Shown in pieces: positions 1 through 11,292 of a stretch of 64,000 nucleotides of DNA. Under the pieces are notes generated by a model. The model saw only the letters and a program-made list of their open reading frames with translations. It did no database searches and had not been told where the DNA came from. The stretch spans positions 308,654,147 through 308,718,146 of the forward strand of contig NC_134455.1 of assembly GCF_047948215.1 (NCBI RefSeq), given 5' to 3'. Origin of the DNA: Lycorma delicatula. Its lineage: Eukaryota > Arthropoda > Insecta > Hemiptera > Fulgoridae. Each line of letters opens with the position of its first letter. The first letter of the stretch is position 1. Position numbers and translations under genes: made by a program.

Positions 1-20
1 TGGTGTTTTAATGGAACTAT

Positions 21-856
21 TTAAATGAACGATTAATGATAATTTAATACATTACTGCCGGGTTGCCTAGCAAAAATTAGCAGCAATTACCTACCTTTAA
101 TTAAATATATTGTAATTAATTTGTTTTAACGAATTGCGACTATATTTTTTTTAAGTGAATTAAACGTCATTTGTAAGAGAATAATGTGAAGAATGTAAAA
201 TAAGTGGTTTTCAGCTCTCAGTCATTCGCAACCTCCAGGTTGCCAGGTGTAAACAGGTATGTTATTGTTACAATCATAGTGTTTTTCAAAAAAATTATAT
301 ACTAAATTGAAGTTCAATTTTTTCTGTACACGATAACACATAAAAAAATGTATTTTAATGCACCTGCTACTTCATGTTGTAAACCAGGACACAATGAGGA
401 ATAATTAAAGTAATAATGTTTTTTAATTTAACCTGAAGCAGTGTGCGCACTCCTTCTCTCTCATTCACACTCTTTCAGACTGAAAGTAATTAGTTCAAAT
501 AATGGCAACCACTACTTGCAACCATTTTTTTTACAGGTAACCTTGTGTTATCGTTTAACAGAAAAAATTTAGTATATAATTTTTTTTTAAAAACACAATG
601 AGCGTTAATAATTAACAATAACATACCTGTTTACACCTGGAAACTTGGACCTTGCAGCTGACTGAGAGTTGGCAACCATTTTTTTTACATTATTCACATC
701 ATTTTCTTTCAAATGACGTTTAATTCACTTAAAAAATATAGTTGCAATTCATTAAAATAAATTACAATATATTTAATTAAAGGTAATTGCGGCTAATTTT
801 TGCTAGGCTAGCCATCAGTAATATATTAAATTATCTTTTAAATCGATTTCATTAAA
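21..856. mobile_element. Fold-back (long inverted-repeat) element
   Basis: The left arm (about 21-340) and the right arm (about 544-856) are near-complementary over roughly 315-320 bp, separated by about 200 bp. Anchors shared in inverted orientation include CTAGCAAAAATTAGC (left, about 67-81), GTGAATTAAACGTCATTTG (left, about 154-172), AGGTGTAAACAGGTATGTTA and ACGATAACACA (330-340). No open reading frame is shared by the arms. This is the structure of a Foldback-like element or long MITE; a transcript crossing it would form a long hairpin. Target duplications were not identified, so the outer edges are approximate. Confidence 0.85.
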
Positions 857-899
857 AAAAAACAGATACCTACAGAAATCAACTGCTAGATAGATCTGA

Positions 900-1450
900 G
901 ACTATAATTGATATGTAGGACACCTTTTGAATCCCAAAACGTTGTCAAAACCTTTTTAGCTGACAAGCATTTCTTGGCCTTGATCAGTGCTCCATCCCCA
1001 CTTTTCCTTCACTCCATAGTTGTTCTCTTTCGCTTTCTGGTGTGTAATGGTGGACCCAAGTTTCGTTGCAGGTTACAATACAGTCCAAAAATACTTCTCT
1101 ATTTCTTTTCCTCAAAGCGATTCAGAAGCCACTGACAAATGTCTTTTCAGACATTTCTCTGTGCCTTAGTGAGAAGACATAGAACCATCTTGCCAACTCT
1201 TTGCTTTATCCAGAAGGTTCTAACAACATTGAATATGTACATTCCCAACACTTATGCCCACCTCTAATGCAATTTCAGTAACGGTTTGCAGCGGTCACCT
1301 CCACAAGGTCACAAATGGCCTGAATATTGTCATAATTTATGCTGGTTCATGGATGACATTTGTGACTTTCCTTTTCCACTGCATCATAGCCACATCGAAA
1401 TCTTTTGGCCTAATCAAACACTTGGGACATAGTAGAATCTTCAAACTGTG
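900..1450 (-). pseudogene. Mariner-type transposase fragment
   Basis: On the minus strand the segment around 1020-1080 reads CNETWVHHYTPESEREQLW, which matches the block around the first catalytic aspartate of mariner transposases (usually DETWVHHYTPES); the Asp is Asn here. Upstream on the same strand (about 1130-1190) an LTKAQRNV-like stretch and (about 1250-1330) an AICDLVEVTAANRYRNCI-like helix-turn-helix stretch follow in the right order. Frames shift and stops interrupt, so it is a dead copy. The C-terminal half, with the remaining catalytic residues, is missing. No terminal repeats were found. Confidence 0.75.
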
Positions 1451-1576
1451 CGGGGAATCAAATAAAATTATTATATATATAAAAATTACTATATATAAAT
1501 AAAATTATACAAAATAAAAAATTGTTTAATAAAATTTATTTTGCCATTAAACAAAATTATTATATATATATATATA

Positions 1577-2903
1577 CAGGGTCCGGCATATAAACCTGGT
1601 GATTTTTGAGGGATAATAATTAAACTGTGTTTCGTACTATTAAAACATTTAATATATCAAATTAAGATCAATTTTTGTAATTTATAGTGAATTACTTACA
1701 TAGATTTTTTTTTAATTTGAATATTATGTCGTCCAAATGTTTTCCATTACTCCTCACACACTCGCTTAACCTCATTCTAAAATTTGACATTGCTTGCTCA
1801 ATCATCACTTGTGGAACTGCTTCAATTTCTCGTTGAATGGCCTCCTTGAGTTCTGCAATTGACTGTGGTCGACTACTGAAGACTTTATATTTGAGATACC
1901 CCCACAGAAAAATCACAAACATCCGGATCAGGTGAATGCACTGGCCAAGGAATGTCGTCAAATCAGGAAATCAAACGTCCAGGAAAGGTTTCTCGCAGAA
2001 CATCTAGTGCGATTCTCGCCTTATGGGCAGTGGGCACCATCATGTTGAAACCAAATTTCATGTCCTTGAAAGTCATTCACTTTCGGTTGCAGAAATTCAT
2101 TCAACATGTTTATGTATCAATAAGATGTTTACTGTTACTCTGCGATTTATTCCTCAAAAAAATATGGATCAATTATGCCAAACTTTGAAACCACACACCA
2201 CACTGTAACATATTGACTGTGAAGTGGTTTTTCAAGAATTTGCCGTGTATTATGCGAAGCCCAATAACGGTAATTTTTTTTATTCACAAATCCTGACAGA
2301 TGAAAATGTGCCTCGTTACTTAAAAGAATAATGGCATCCTGGTGGACATTTTGAGGATGACCTCGCAAGCTGCTTTGTGAGACACCCAATCATTTGCATT
2401 AAGTTGCTCCACTAACATCATCTTATATAGATGGAATTTCAGGTCGGCATGAAGAATTAGTCGTACACTTCAATCAGAAATGGCTAGCGCAGCAGCATGT
2501 CTCGCTGCTGAACGTTGTGGAGACCGCGTAACAGCTAGCCTTACAGTGTTAATGTTTTCAGGCATTCTCACAGTCCATTTTCATCCTGCTGGTTTCATTT
2601 TTAAAGCAGACAATGTGTTCCTAAAATTCTTTACCTATAACAATATCGTATTCTTACTAGGAACAGGCGCGTGTCGATTTAAATTGAAATGTCTTCAAAA
2701 TAAACGCTGTGTTACAATAACCGAGTCATTATTTTTAAAATAGGCTTCAATCACAAACGCTTGTTGTTCACCCGACCATGACATACTGGCTACTGAAATA
2801 GCATGAATAGACCTGTCGATGTACATCACTCCCACCTTCTCATTGACAGTGGTGCCAACATAACAACTACTACAAAATCATCAGATTTATATGCCGGACC
2901 CTG
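1577..2903 (-). mobile_element. Decayed IS630/Tc1-type element with intact terminal repeats
   Basis: The element begins CAGGGTCCGGCATATAAA at 1577 and ends with its inverted copy at 2903; about 28 of the first 30 bases match between the ends. TA dinucleotides flank both sides (1575-1576 and 2904-2905), the usual target duplication of the Tc1/mariner (IS630) superfamily. At 1327 bp it is about full length for such an element. It carries a broken transposase on the minus strand, described separately. Confidence 0.9.
1692..2784 (-). pseudogene. IS630/Tc1-type transposase pseudogene (DUF4817/DDE_3 type)
   Basis: DDE transposase relic that once moved the surrounding element. It starts at the ATG at 2784 with MSWSGEQQAFVIEAYF, the N-terminal helix-turn-helix region found in the DUF4817-type arthropod transposases. 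Further on, SNEAHFHLSGFVNKKNYRYW (about 2266-2325) carries the first-acidic-residue block (usually SDEAHFHL; the Asp is Asn). Next come LEKPLHSQYVTVWCVV, a FQHDGA-like stretch and a PWPVHSPDPDVCDFSVG-like block for the last catalytic Asp. The C-terminus (1692-1961) reads AELKEAIQREIEAVPQ and ends near the left terminal repeat. Several frameshifts and stops make it non-functional. Order and spacing are as expected for a complete gene, so this is an old full-length insertion rather than a fragment. Confidence 0.88.
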
Positions 2904-2905
2904 TA

Positions 2906-3589
2906 TAATACTAAAATCTTCTTTATACTATAGTGAAAAATAGAGATACATTCCACATACCATTGAGTTGTAAATTAGCTGAAGCAGTAACATAAGTATG
3001 TTACTACTATTGATTGTTTACTAGTGTGTTTGAACAGAGAGAAATTTTTAATTGTGCATCAAGTTTTTTTTTTATGTTGCAATTTGCTACAGCTCCCCAG
3101 TTCACGAGAAATTTCAATGCTTTCTTTTTAAATTTATTGTTAGTCACATTTTACATGTACGGGCATCAGTATAATTATTGAAAACCTGTGGAATCCTGCT
3201 TAAAATGTAATAGTTCAAGATTAAGATCTCAGAATGAAAACTAAATTTAGATTACCTTGGTACAGCTAGATTGTAATTATATAAAATTGATGTTAATGAA
3301 CCAAAATAGTTATTCATTATTATGTTAAATTACAAAAAGTTCAGTTATCTCAGATAATAAGTAAAACACATTAAAGGACATTTCTTTAATCTTTTAAAAT
3401 AAATGAATTGTAAAAATTTATTCTAAACATGTTCCAGTGAATTGATTAAATTATCAAATGTGTATTCCAAGTAGGAGGTACATACTTTACCTAACTACAG
3501 ATTGATGCAGCACAGATTCTCATGAAGAGAATCTGCACACATGCAAGGAGCAGCTGAAAAGTATTGTACACTTGCAAAAAAAAGGTATG
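2906..3589. other. AT-rich spacer, no gene seen
   Basis: No coding similarity noticed. It contains one perfect 9-bp hairpin, CAGATTCTC (3513-3521) and GAGAATCTG (3527-3535) with a 5-nt loop, which may be chance or an edge of an unrecognised repeat. Confidence 0.5.
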
Positions 3590-3740
3590 AAACTACATTT
3601 CATTATATCATTTACAGCTGTACATTTCTCCCAATGGTGAACCAATTTTCTCTTCCCATCAGAAGAATTCCACCAGTAAACATTTCTTGATCCATGTTCT
3701 CATGTTGTCAATCATGGTGAAATGAATGCCCTTCCTGTTT
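3590..3740 (-). pseudogene. Possible mariner transposase C-terminal fragment
   Basis: The minus strand reads KLVHHWEKCTAVND near 3600-3650, close to the mariner C-terminal motif in which LV-RWxKCI precedes the GDYVEK-like end. About 40 further residues upstream (TWIKKCLLVEFF) fit loosely. The match is short and in more than one frame, so this is tentative. Confidence 0.4.
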
Positions 3741-4387
3741 AAAATCAGGAAGTACAGAAGCACAGTGGGGGTTCAAATTTTAACTTCAAAAGTGATGTGT
3801 ATTCCAAGTATTTTTTTGAAGCAGGATTATCAACTCTGGATTTTTAAACATGATATACACATATCAAATTGTTTTAATGTCTGGTACTGTACAGAATTTA
3901 TAGTTATTAAACTTTTCAGGTATTCTGTCATGTATGTGTGTTTATATCTCAGAATACTGTTAAGAGAAGTTTTTCTAGAGGTTACCTTCTGAATTTCTTG
4001 ATTTGCAATGAATTAAAGTTCAAATTTTCCGTGTGCTTTTTTCTTTTGGGTTATAATGAATAATGATATGCCAAAATTTTCATCTCCTGTTGTTTTTCGA
4101 AGGAAATCATGTCTCTGTTTTTGACATTGTTTAAGAATTAGTTTGGAACATTTTTTTTTCTTTTTTTAGTGAATTTGTACACTCCACAAACAGATTTTGC
4201 ATTAATCCAATTACTCTAAAACATGTCTTATTCTTTTTCGTTATGCTAGCTGGGTGGCATTGCATTGTTCCATGATACAATAATGATTGATTTTAATCAT
4301 TTCATTTACCTTTTTTAAATTCTTCTCAGTGGTCAGAGAAATTGTTCAACTACTGTTAGTTTTAGCCTCTATATTTTTTACCAGTTT
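3741..4387. other. AT-rich spacer, no gene seen
   Basis: An 88-codon open frame at 3726-3992 (+) has no recognisable motif and base composition like its surroundings, so I do not call it. Nothing else noticed. Confidence 0.5.
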
Positions 4388-4515
4388 GTACTGCTAAAAA
4401 TTTTATTGCCCACCTATTGACAGTAATTCGATGAAGAGTATCATCATCATCATCATAATTTGCTTATGAATGATAATAATTTCACTATGATTCACTTTTT
4501 TGGCTGTTAAAAATT
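4388..4515 (+). repeat. Direct repeat copy A (about 125 bp)
   Basis: Starts GTACTGCTAAAAATTTTATT and ends GGCTGTTAAAAATTC. Copy B at 5194-5315 is about 90% identical; the main difference is an ATC-triplet run that is longer in copy A (about 4438-4457). Similarity stops abruptly at both ends. Confidence 0.85.
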
Positions 4516-4939
4516 CGGTTGCTCTACACTATTTTAAGCCATTGACCTAGCAGGCACATTCAACTCATGACAACAATTAATGAAAAAAATGAGTGAAAGA
4601 GTTCAACAAGACTTGGCTTGTTTATAGCAGAGGAATGTAGCTACAAGTTAGCAGTACAGTTGCCACCAAGTAACAGCGAGCTTGAAGTTGCGACAATTAC
4701 TATCCAATATAAAATCATGTTCCTCACTCTTAGTAATCCCCCCTAACCAAATAATTGTTCTATTCTTAACAAATGAATGCAACATTTTTTAAATGAAATA
4801 TAGTCTGCTAATTCTATACTATACACTGTAAAATGTAATAATGGAGAACAAAATATTATCTATTACTAATCACATGGTAAATATTGTGATAGATTGTTAT
4901 TACTGTAACTAATTACTTACTGGGAAATTAATTATCTGT

Positions 4940-6450
4940 TTAATTCCCTAACTAGAACGTTCTTCTTGCTGTCATCACTATCTTCAGTGTAATTGTCACT
5001 ACTATCACTGTCATGACGTAAAGAGACAATTAAATATTCAGTCAGAGAATCTATTAACGATTCTTGGCTCCAATATTCACCTCAGTTTTTTTAACCTTTT
5101 TCTAGTAGGGTTTTCAGTGTTCATTGCCCATCAAATTCATTTTATATTCACACAGTTTCTGCACTTCTGACATCTTAAATGTCTTACAAGTTCGTACTGC
5201 TAAAAATTTTATTGCCCACCTATTGACAGTAATTCGATGAACAGTGTCATCATCATAATTTTCTTATGAATGATAATAATTTACTATGATTTACTTTTTT
5301 GGCTGTTAAAAATTCAAGTGTGAATTTGTGGCTCACAGCATTTCTCGATTGGATTTAAATCAGGATGATAAGGTGAAAGTGCTGAACTTGATGCCCACTT
5401 CTTTTCAACAATTCATCAAATTGTTACTGTTTTCTGTTATTTTTGTTCAACTTAATTAGTTCATAAAATTATAGTTTAAGCATCTGAGACAAAAATAGAA
5501 TATGATGTTGCTATAGTCAAATAGTCATGTCTTGATTCTTGCTTGATAACATTGGAAGTTTTTCAGAAGGGGTATTATGATATGGAACATTGTCAGTAAT
5601 GACTACAAACTCAGGAGGAAGGTTAGGAACTTATTTTTCTTCAGCCCATTTCAAATAATTTTCAGTATTCATGCTATCTTAGTAATCGCCACTTTTTGAT
5701 TTGGCTGCCCAAGTTAATATTGCATTTGGAATAAACACATTTCACCTTCGGTATAAATTATAATTAAGCATTCACTTTTATTTATTGGTAAATGAAGTTC
5801 TGCACCACTGTCAACAGCCCTTGATTTTGCCATTGAATGAGATCATAAAACATATGATTCATAAGTATACGATCACTCATTTATATTTTCTAAGTCACCA
5901 ATTGCCTACAAATATGAAATCCTTTTCTTCCTAATATCATGTTTTTCAGCTAAAAAAATTCCTTTTGTTTTCTGTTTTGCGCCACTTAAAACCTAATTTT
6001 TCCAAAATTCTTCTAAACTAGTTTCGCTCCTATTAAATTAGTTGTAATTTTCAATTCTTTACAGAGTTTGTTAACTGTTGGCAGCTCCCCTATCTTTGAG
6101 TGAAATTCATTCACAGTTCACTTAACCACACCTTTATAAAATCCTGTAATCCAGTAACTGGTTTAGAACATTTCCTTTCCTTTTTCAGTGATGAGTGAAC
6201 ATTCTGGCCCCTTGGATCGAAGAAGTTCTATTTTTTCTTTCTTAGGCTTTGAACCTGAGTCCTGGAAATGCTACAGGCAGCCACAGTTCTCTCTTCACAC
6301 TTGTATAGCAATTGTGTACCAGTTAAATGCTTGTCATTTTTTAATTTTCCTGCAGCTAAAGATTCTTGCTTCATGAAATCATACACATTGTTTACAATTT
6401 TGTGTGCCCATCTTCAATTTTTTTACCTTCCACAACAGATGTAAATTCAG
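4940..6450 (-). pseudogene. DDE_3 transposase relic, nearly full length
   Basis: Minus-strand reading frames, taken in order from 6450 down, give MAEFTSVVEGKKIEDGHTKL at the N-terminus, then VNEFHSKIGELPTV, a VYSKCNINLGSQIKKWRLLR-like block corresponding to the FIPNA..W..KSKSGDYH region, then VPNLPPEFVVITDNVPYHNT (written across a frameshift near 5560-5640) around a catalytic Asp. LSPYHPDLNPIEKC near 5340-5385 supplies the third acidic position. A TFKMSEVQKLCEYK block (about 5150-5190) and an acidic tail SDSSDNYTEDSDDSKN (about 4960-5010) complete the C-terminus. This motif order belongs to the arthropod DDE_3 (Tc1/mariner superfamily) transposases. Many stops and frameshifts show it is long dead. 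Terminal repeats were not located. Confidence 0.8.
5194..5315 (+). repeat. Direct repeat copy B, inside the DDE_3 relic
   Basis: Near-identical to 4388-4515 and lying just C-terminal to the relic's LNPIE block. Copy A lies outside the recognisable transposase, so a segment of the relic was either duplicated or inherited from a second truncated copy. Confidence 0.8.
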
Positions 6451-6470
6451 CCATTACTATTCACATGTAA

Positions 6471-9424
6471 ACAAAGTAACATTTATTCTTTAGTCGTGAA
6501 TTTCTTGTAATAGCAGAATCCAAGTATATCTAGTTTAAATTATCTGTACTTTATCACTATCTGAGAATATTAAATAAAGAATTCCTCTAAGCAGTGTTTG
6601 AAATAGTAAACCTTTAATATAATCAAAATTCTCAAATTATCTGAGAAAATAATTGACTTTCTAATTCACTGGATTTATTTTTAAGATTGTTTTGTTTCTA
6701 AAGTAAAAACATTATAGTCACAATAATAATAAACACATGTGCTGATTTAAAAAGAATTTTAAAATGTAGATGAAGGAAGTTTTACGATCCATAATTTGTC
6801 ATAAGGACAAAGTAAAAGTTTGATTATTATAATACAAGATTTGGCAACTAAAACTGTTGATTATGCCAATAGGATTAAATTCGATGATGTCACAACCAAA
6901 ATTTTGAAGGTACATGTTGCTACTTAGCTGATTTCTTTATAAACATGTTTTTATAATACACTTAAATAACGATTAATTTTAATCTACAAAGTTTGTTTAT
7001 TTTTATTTATTAAGTTTACAATTGCGTAAAAAAAAGTTAATTTTTTATTTTTATTATTATGAAAGTAATTTGTTTTACTTTACTGTATAAGAATAGTTCA
7101 GCAAACATGGAAAAATTGTTACACTTACTTAAAAATTATTTTTACCAATAACTCATGAATTACAGCAATTAGTAAGTGTATAAGTTATCTGTAGTAAACT
7201 GCATTTTATTATTGTTGTATTTTTGAAGTTGGTTTTACTTTGTTCTTATCAACTAAATATTTCCATAAGTATGCTGTAAATGAAAAATGAAATATATATA
7301 TACATATTTATATAGTGTTAACGAACATTTGTAGACTACTGTTATCCCCTGTTTTATATTCATATACAACTTCAAAAATTGGAAATAGTTTTTAGTTACG
7401 AATGTATTTGGGCTGTTGTTCTCTGACTTTTTGTTATACACAATTTACTGGATAAAATAGATTAATTTGTATGACTAACAACTTTTCAGTTAAAATATAT
7501 GTTGTTATATTAGTTATATAAAATGGCTGTCATTCCCTTTAATTTTATTACAAACTAATTTTTATTTTTACATATATTATGATTATAATACAAATTGATC
7601 TTTCATAAAAAAATAACATTAAATTCAGTAAATCACATAACTGTCTGAAGAAGTCTATAATGACATAGACAATATCTGTTGATATAGACAATGATATTAA
7701 ATTTCCTAAAAGAAGTTCTACATAATTATTTATTTATACTTTCTTTTTATATTTATTGTTTACGGAGTAGTAGTGAAGTTGGTGAGGTTTGAATTATGGT
7801 AAACATTCTGGGGGTCATAAGAAAGTTACAGATAAAATTTTATAATAATTGGTTTTCACGGTTATCAGGAAAAAACAAAAAGGCATTGTCTACATAGTAG
7901 TGAGATGGTCTTCGAACATAACTGCCATTAATCTTAACCCTTAAAGGCAAATTATTTTCAACTTTAATCTCTAGCATTCTTTTTCGCAGACTTATTGTTT
8001 AATTTTATTTTGTAAAAAATCTGTTTTAGTTTAAAGTGATAAATTATGTGATTATATTATTGCCTTAACGTGGGTACAAACTTTTTTTTATATCGTCATT
8101 GCCAAGGAAATGAAACTGGGAGATAGATTTTTTTCAATGACTGATTTTACACAATCATATAAAAAAAAATTATAAACTGCTGTACAACAATTGTAATAAC
8201 ATCACATAATCTTGCAAAACACTCTACTAACAGCTTTTTATGGTAATTAAAACATATCAACTGAATTAATAAGTTTTAAGTGATAGATTGATGGAGAAAT
8301 TAATTAAAAATGAATTAAGTTGAAAATTTATAAAAGTAGTGGTCACAGAATTATCTCAGAATTTGGTCGTTATTGAATATTGGAGATTTTTAAGAGTGGG
8401 AATGAAATTCAAGATTATTTTTATTTGGTCCTTTTTTAGTATGGCTATTATTAAATTGCAACATAAATATTTTGCTTATCTTTTCCAAATACATAAAATT
8501 GAATTGTTTGATGTTTTAGAATACTATTTCTGTAAAAATTTATATGCTGGTAGTGTAAAATAATTGCATCATTTTGTTTGGTTTAAGTCCAAAATTCACA
8601 CATAAAATAATTCTCGTACATTACTGCATTATTTTCAGAAATCAAAAAATGAGATTTTAATCAGTAATGAAATTAAATTTTGAAATCTCTGTAGACATCC
8701 TGTAATTCTACTTTATTAAAAATATATTGTGGAACTGCCATTATTTGGTTGGTTTATAACTAACTGTTAAGCTAGTTGTTTATAAGCTAAAAACTTTAGT
8801 TATATATTTTTTTCTTTAATCAGTAAGTGTATTGTTATTTTTTTCCTTCTTAATTACATGCACAGATGAAAAAATGATTACTTTGGTGTTTTTGTATTAT
8901 TTTAATTTTGCATGAGGAATTGCTTAAAGAAAGCTTAAGATGTGTTATGTATTCACTGTATGTTTTTAAATTTGCATCAATAGGCATGATTTACCTATTG
9001 AATGTTTTGGGTCGTTCCTTAATTGTTGTAAATATATATTTATTTTCTATGTAATTTGAATTCTTAGAACCATTAATTTCTATGTAAATAAATATGTATC
9101 TATAAATTTGAAGTAACTCTACTTAAGTTAATGCCATGAAAACATTTTTTCATTATTATTATTATTATTTAATTTTTAATTGCAATATTCTGTTAAATAG
9201 TATTGCATTTTGAAATCTTATGTTTGTGTTATAGTTTTGTCAGTTGAAAAACATTTGCTGTGGCATTATCAGTAAAAGAAACTAGAATGTAAAGTTCATG
9301 TTGTATCTTTTTGTAATGCATTATTTACCATGTAAAATTAATTTGAAATTTTATTATAAATTTTACAAATTATTGTTGTTATTATTTATATAATATTGTT
9401 CTTACTATCTTTTTTTATTGCTAA
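6471..9424. other. Long AT-rich stretch, no gene recognised
   Basis: About 3 kb of low-complexity AT-rich sequence. Open frames at 7253-7441 (-) and 8339-8563 (+) are short, rich in Phe, Ile, Lys and Tyr and match no family I know. It could be intron of a gene whose exons lie elsewhere. Confidence 0.5.
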
Positions 9425-9700
9425 AAGCTTGCCAGTTACAGACATATGCCATTTTACCTCCTTCAAGAGGAAATTATTATTTGCCATTTGCAATTAGGGC
9501 TTACTAAACTTACTCATGGACACCTCATGAATCAGACTCATTGCTGTAACTGTCCACTAACAGTACACCACATCCTTGTAGATTGTGTCTGTTATGTGGC
9601 ATTGCATTTAAACTAGGGACTAACGTCCAGAGTATCTTAGGGAAAGTGAGAGGATATTATCAAATGTTTTACAATCTCTTAAGACCATCCATTTATATTC
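9425..9700 (+). pseudogene. Non-LTR retrotransposon RNase H/tail fragment
   Basis: The plus strand reads LGLTKLTHGHLMNQTHCCNC, then PLTVHHILVDCVCY. This is the motif after the RNase H domain of R1/Jockey/I-type LINEs, where GHTRLTHG is followed by a C-x2-C...H-x4-C cluster. A second block, ILSNVLQSLKTIHLYSKYLI, fits the end of ORF2. The reading frame is broken and no upstream reverse transcriptase is present, so it is a 5'-truncated fragment, as usual for LINEs. Confidence 0.8.
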
Positions 9701-10398
9701 AAAATATTTGATTATTTATATAATGTTTTTCACCTGTTTCTGCCATTTGGTTATGTCAGATGGTAATTTTTTTTTGCTTCAAGTTAGATTTTTAATGCTA
9801 TATTTCATTGTGGTTTATTTCGCCTTTACCAAATGAAATAGTCATTTTACATCTAAGCTGTGCCAGGTTATTTAAAACAGGCTGTAACAGCCTGTTTTTT
9901 ATATATTCTCTTTGTTAAAAAGGGTGTTCAGATTTTCTAAAATAAAATATTGCTATTGAAATTAGCTATACATGACATAGCTAATGATTTACATTTTGTC
10001 ATTTATGTTTTCTCATAAAATAAAAAGCATTTCAGTTCCTCTAATCCAAGGTTGTACATCATTTTGTTTTATACATATACAAGTAAAAGATTGAGTGACA
10101 AATGGTAGTTAGTATAAAAGGATGATTTTGTAATAAATGTTATAAAAATAATGTTCATTACTGTAATATGATTACTGCATTATATTAGTAGTGCACCCTA
10201 AGAACCATCATATTTAATTCAGGTTCATTAATAAATTTTTTTTTTTAAGTTCAAATTTGTTGTATTCCATGCGAAAACTGTGAGGTTCTCTGAATTTTCT
10301 TTCATGTAGTCCCTTCTACACATGTGTACCACCAAGAAAACACTATTGTGGGCAATGATTCAAGAGCTAAAAATAAGAAAAAGAAAGCCATGCGAACA
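9701..10398. other. Spacer with a hairpin, no gene seen
   Basis: May include the 3' untranslated part of the LINE fragment. Holds a perfect 11-bp hairpin, AAAACAGGCTG (9874-9884) and CAGCCTGTTTT (9888-9898), with a TAA loop and a following T run. Confidence 0.5.
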
Positions 10399-10400
10399 TA

Positions 10401-11290
10401 CAAGGTATGGCTAAAAAAAAACCAAACTGATTGATCTACAGACAAACAGTGTGCGCATGAAGGTCAAACGGCACATGGCCAATCACATGATATCCCTCTC
10501 TTCATTCCTGCCACCACATCAACTGCAGATCGCTTAGTCAGGCCGTGGTCTTCATTTGTATCAGACCTTGCATCTGCAACCCATTGGGAAAATATTAAGT
10601 GTTTTAAAAGAGCAATACATTGAAATGAAATTTCTTGTGAAACTCGAAATATCTGCCACAGAAACTCATTCTTTGTTAAAAGAACTATACAATGATGAAT
10701 GTTTATCATGCACACAGCTTTTTGAGTGGTTTAAACAGTTCAAAGAAGGATGAGAAAAGATTGAAGATGACCCACGTCCAGCACGACAATGTTTTTTAAC
10801 ATTCATGAGGTTTTGTATGTAAATTGGGTACCTGAAGGTCAAATGGTGAATCAGCAGTACACCTTGAGGTCCTAATTACTCTCCATGAATGAGTAAGAAG
10901 AAAGCGACCTAAATTGTGGGAAAAAAGTCATGGATTCTTCATCAGGATAACATCCCAGCCCATATACTGCATTGTGTCACATTTTTGTCCAAACATTGGA
11001 TCACTGTGGTGGAACATCCACCCTATTCACTGAACCTTGCCCCAAGGTGATAGCATTGAAAGGAACGAGATTTGAGACAGTTGAAGCTGTGAAAGACAAA
11101 GCGACATAGACCATGAACATGCTTTCTGAAAATGACTTCCAGCTCCGCTTTGACCAATGGAAAATTCCCATGGAGCAGAGTAGAGATTGTGGAGGGGAGT
11201 ATATTGAAGGAGATAATGTTAAGATTGTGTGAAGAATAAAAAATTAAGGTTTTTATAGCTTTAATCCAGTTGTTTTTTAGCCTCACCTTG
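10401..11290 (+). mobile_element. Internally deleted mariner element with both ends
   Basis: Left end CAAGGTATGGCTAAAAAA and right end inverted CAAGGTGAGGCTAAAAAAC form imperfect terminal repeats; both are flanked by TA (10399-10400 and 11291-11292). The length, 890 bp, is about 400 bp short of a full mariner. Inside, the N-terminal helix-turn-helix and the C-terminal third of the transposase are kept but the middle is missing, consistent with a non-autonomous deletion derivative. Confidence 0.88.
10556..11221 (+). pseudogene. Mariner transposase, internally deleted
   Basis: Cut-and-paste transposase relic. Residues coded at about 10605-10753 (YIEMKFLVKLEISATETHSL, then ECLSCTQLFEWFKQFKEG) are the Mos1-type HTH_48 DNA-binding domain. 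After a stop, IEDDPRPAR continues the linker (10760-10785). Around 10860-10920 the sequence jumps to the region before WILHQDN, so the first catalytic Asp block (usually DETWV) is lost. HQDNIPAHILHCVTF (about 10940-10985) holds the second Asp, and VEHPPYSLNLAP (about 11010-11042) precedes the position of the third, which has been lost. The C-terminus reads IALKGTRFETVEAVKDKAT and ends EYIEGDN near 11215. It cannot be active. Confidence 0.9.
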
Positions 11291-11292
11291 TA

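Noticed and set aside
3726..3992. 88-codon open frame as a possible gene
   Set aside because: No motif, no splice context and composition like its AT-rich surroundings.
9874..9898. Bacterial-type intrinsic terminator
   Set aside because: Hairpin plus T run has that shape, but the context is an insect LINE fragment.
10464..10715. 83-codon open frame on the minus strand
   Set aside because: Antisense to the mariner DNA-binding domain coded on the plus strand.
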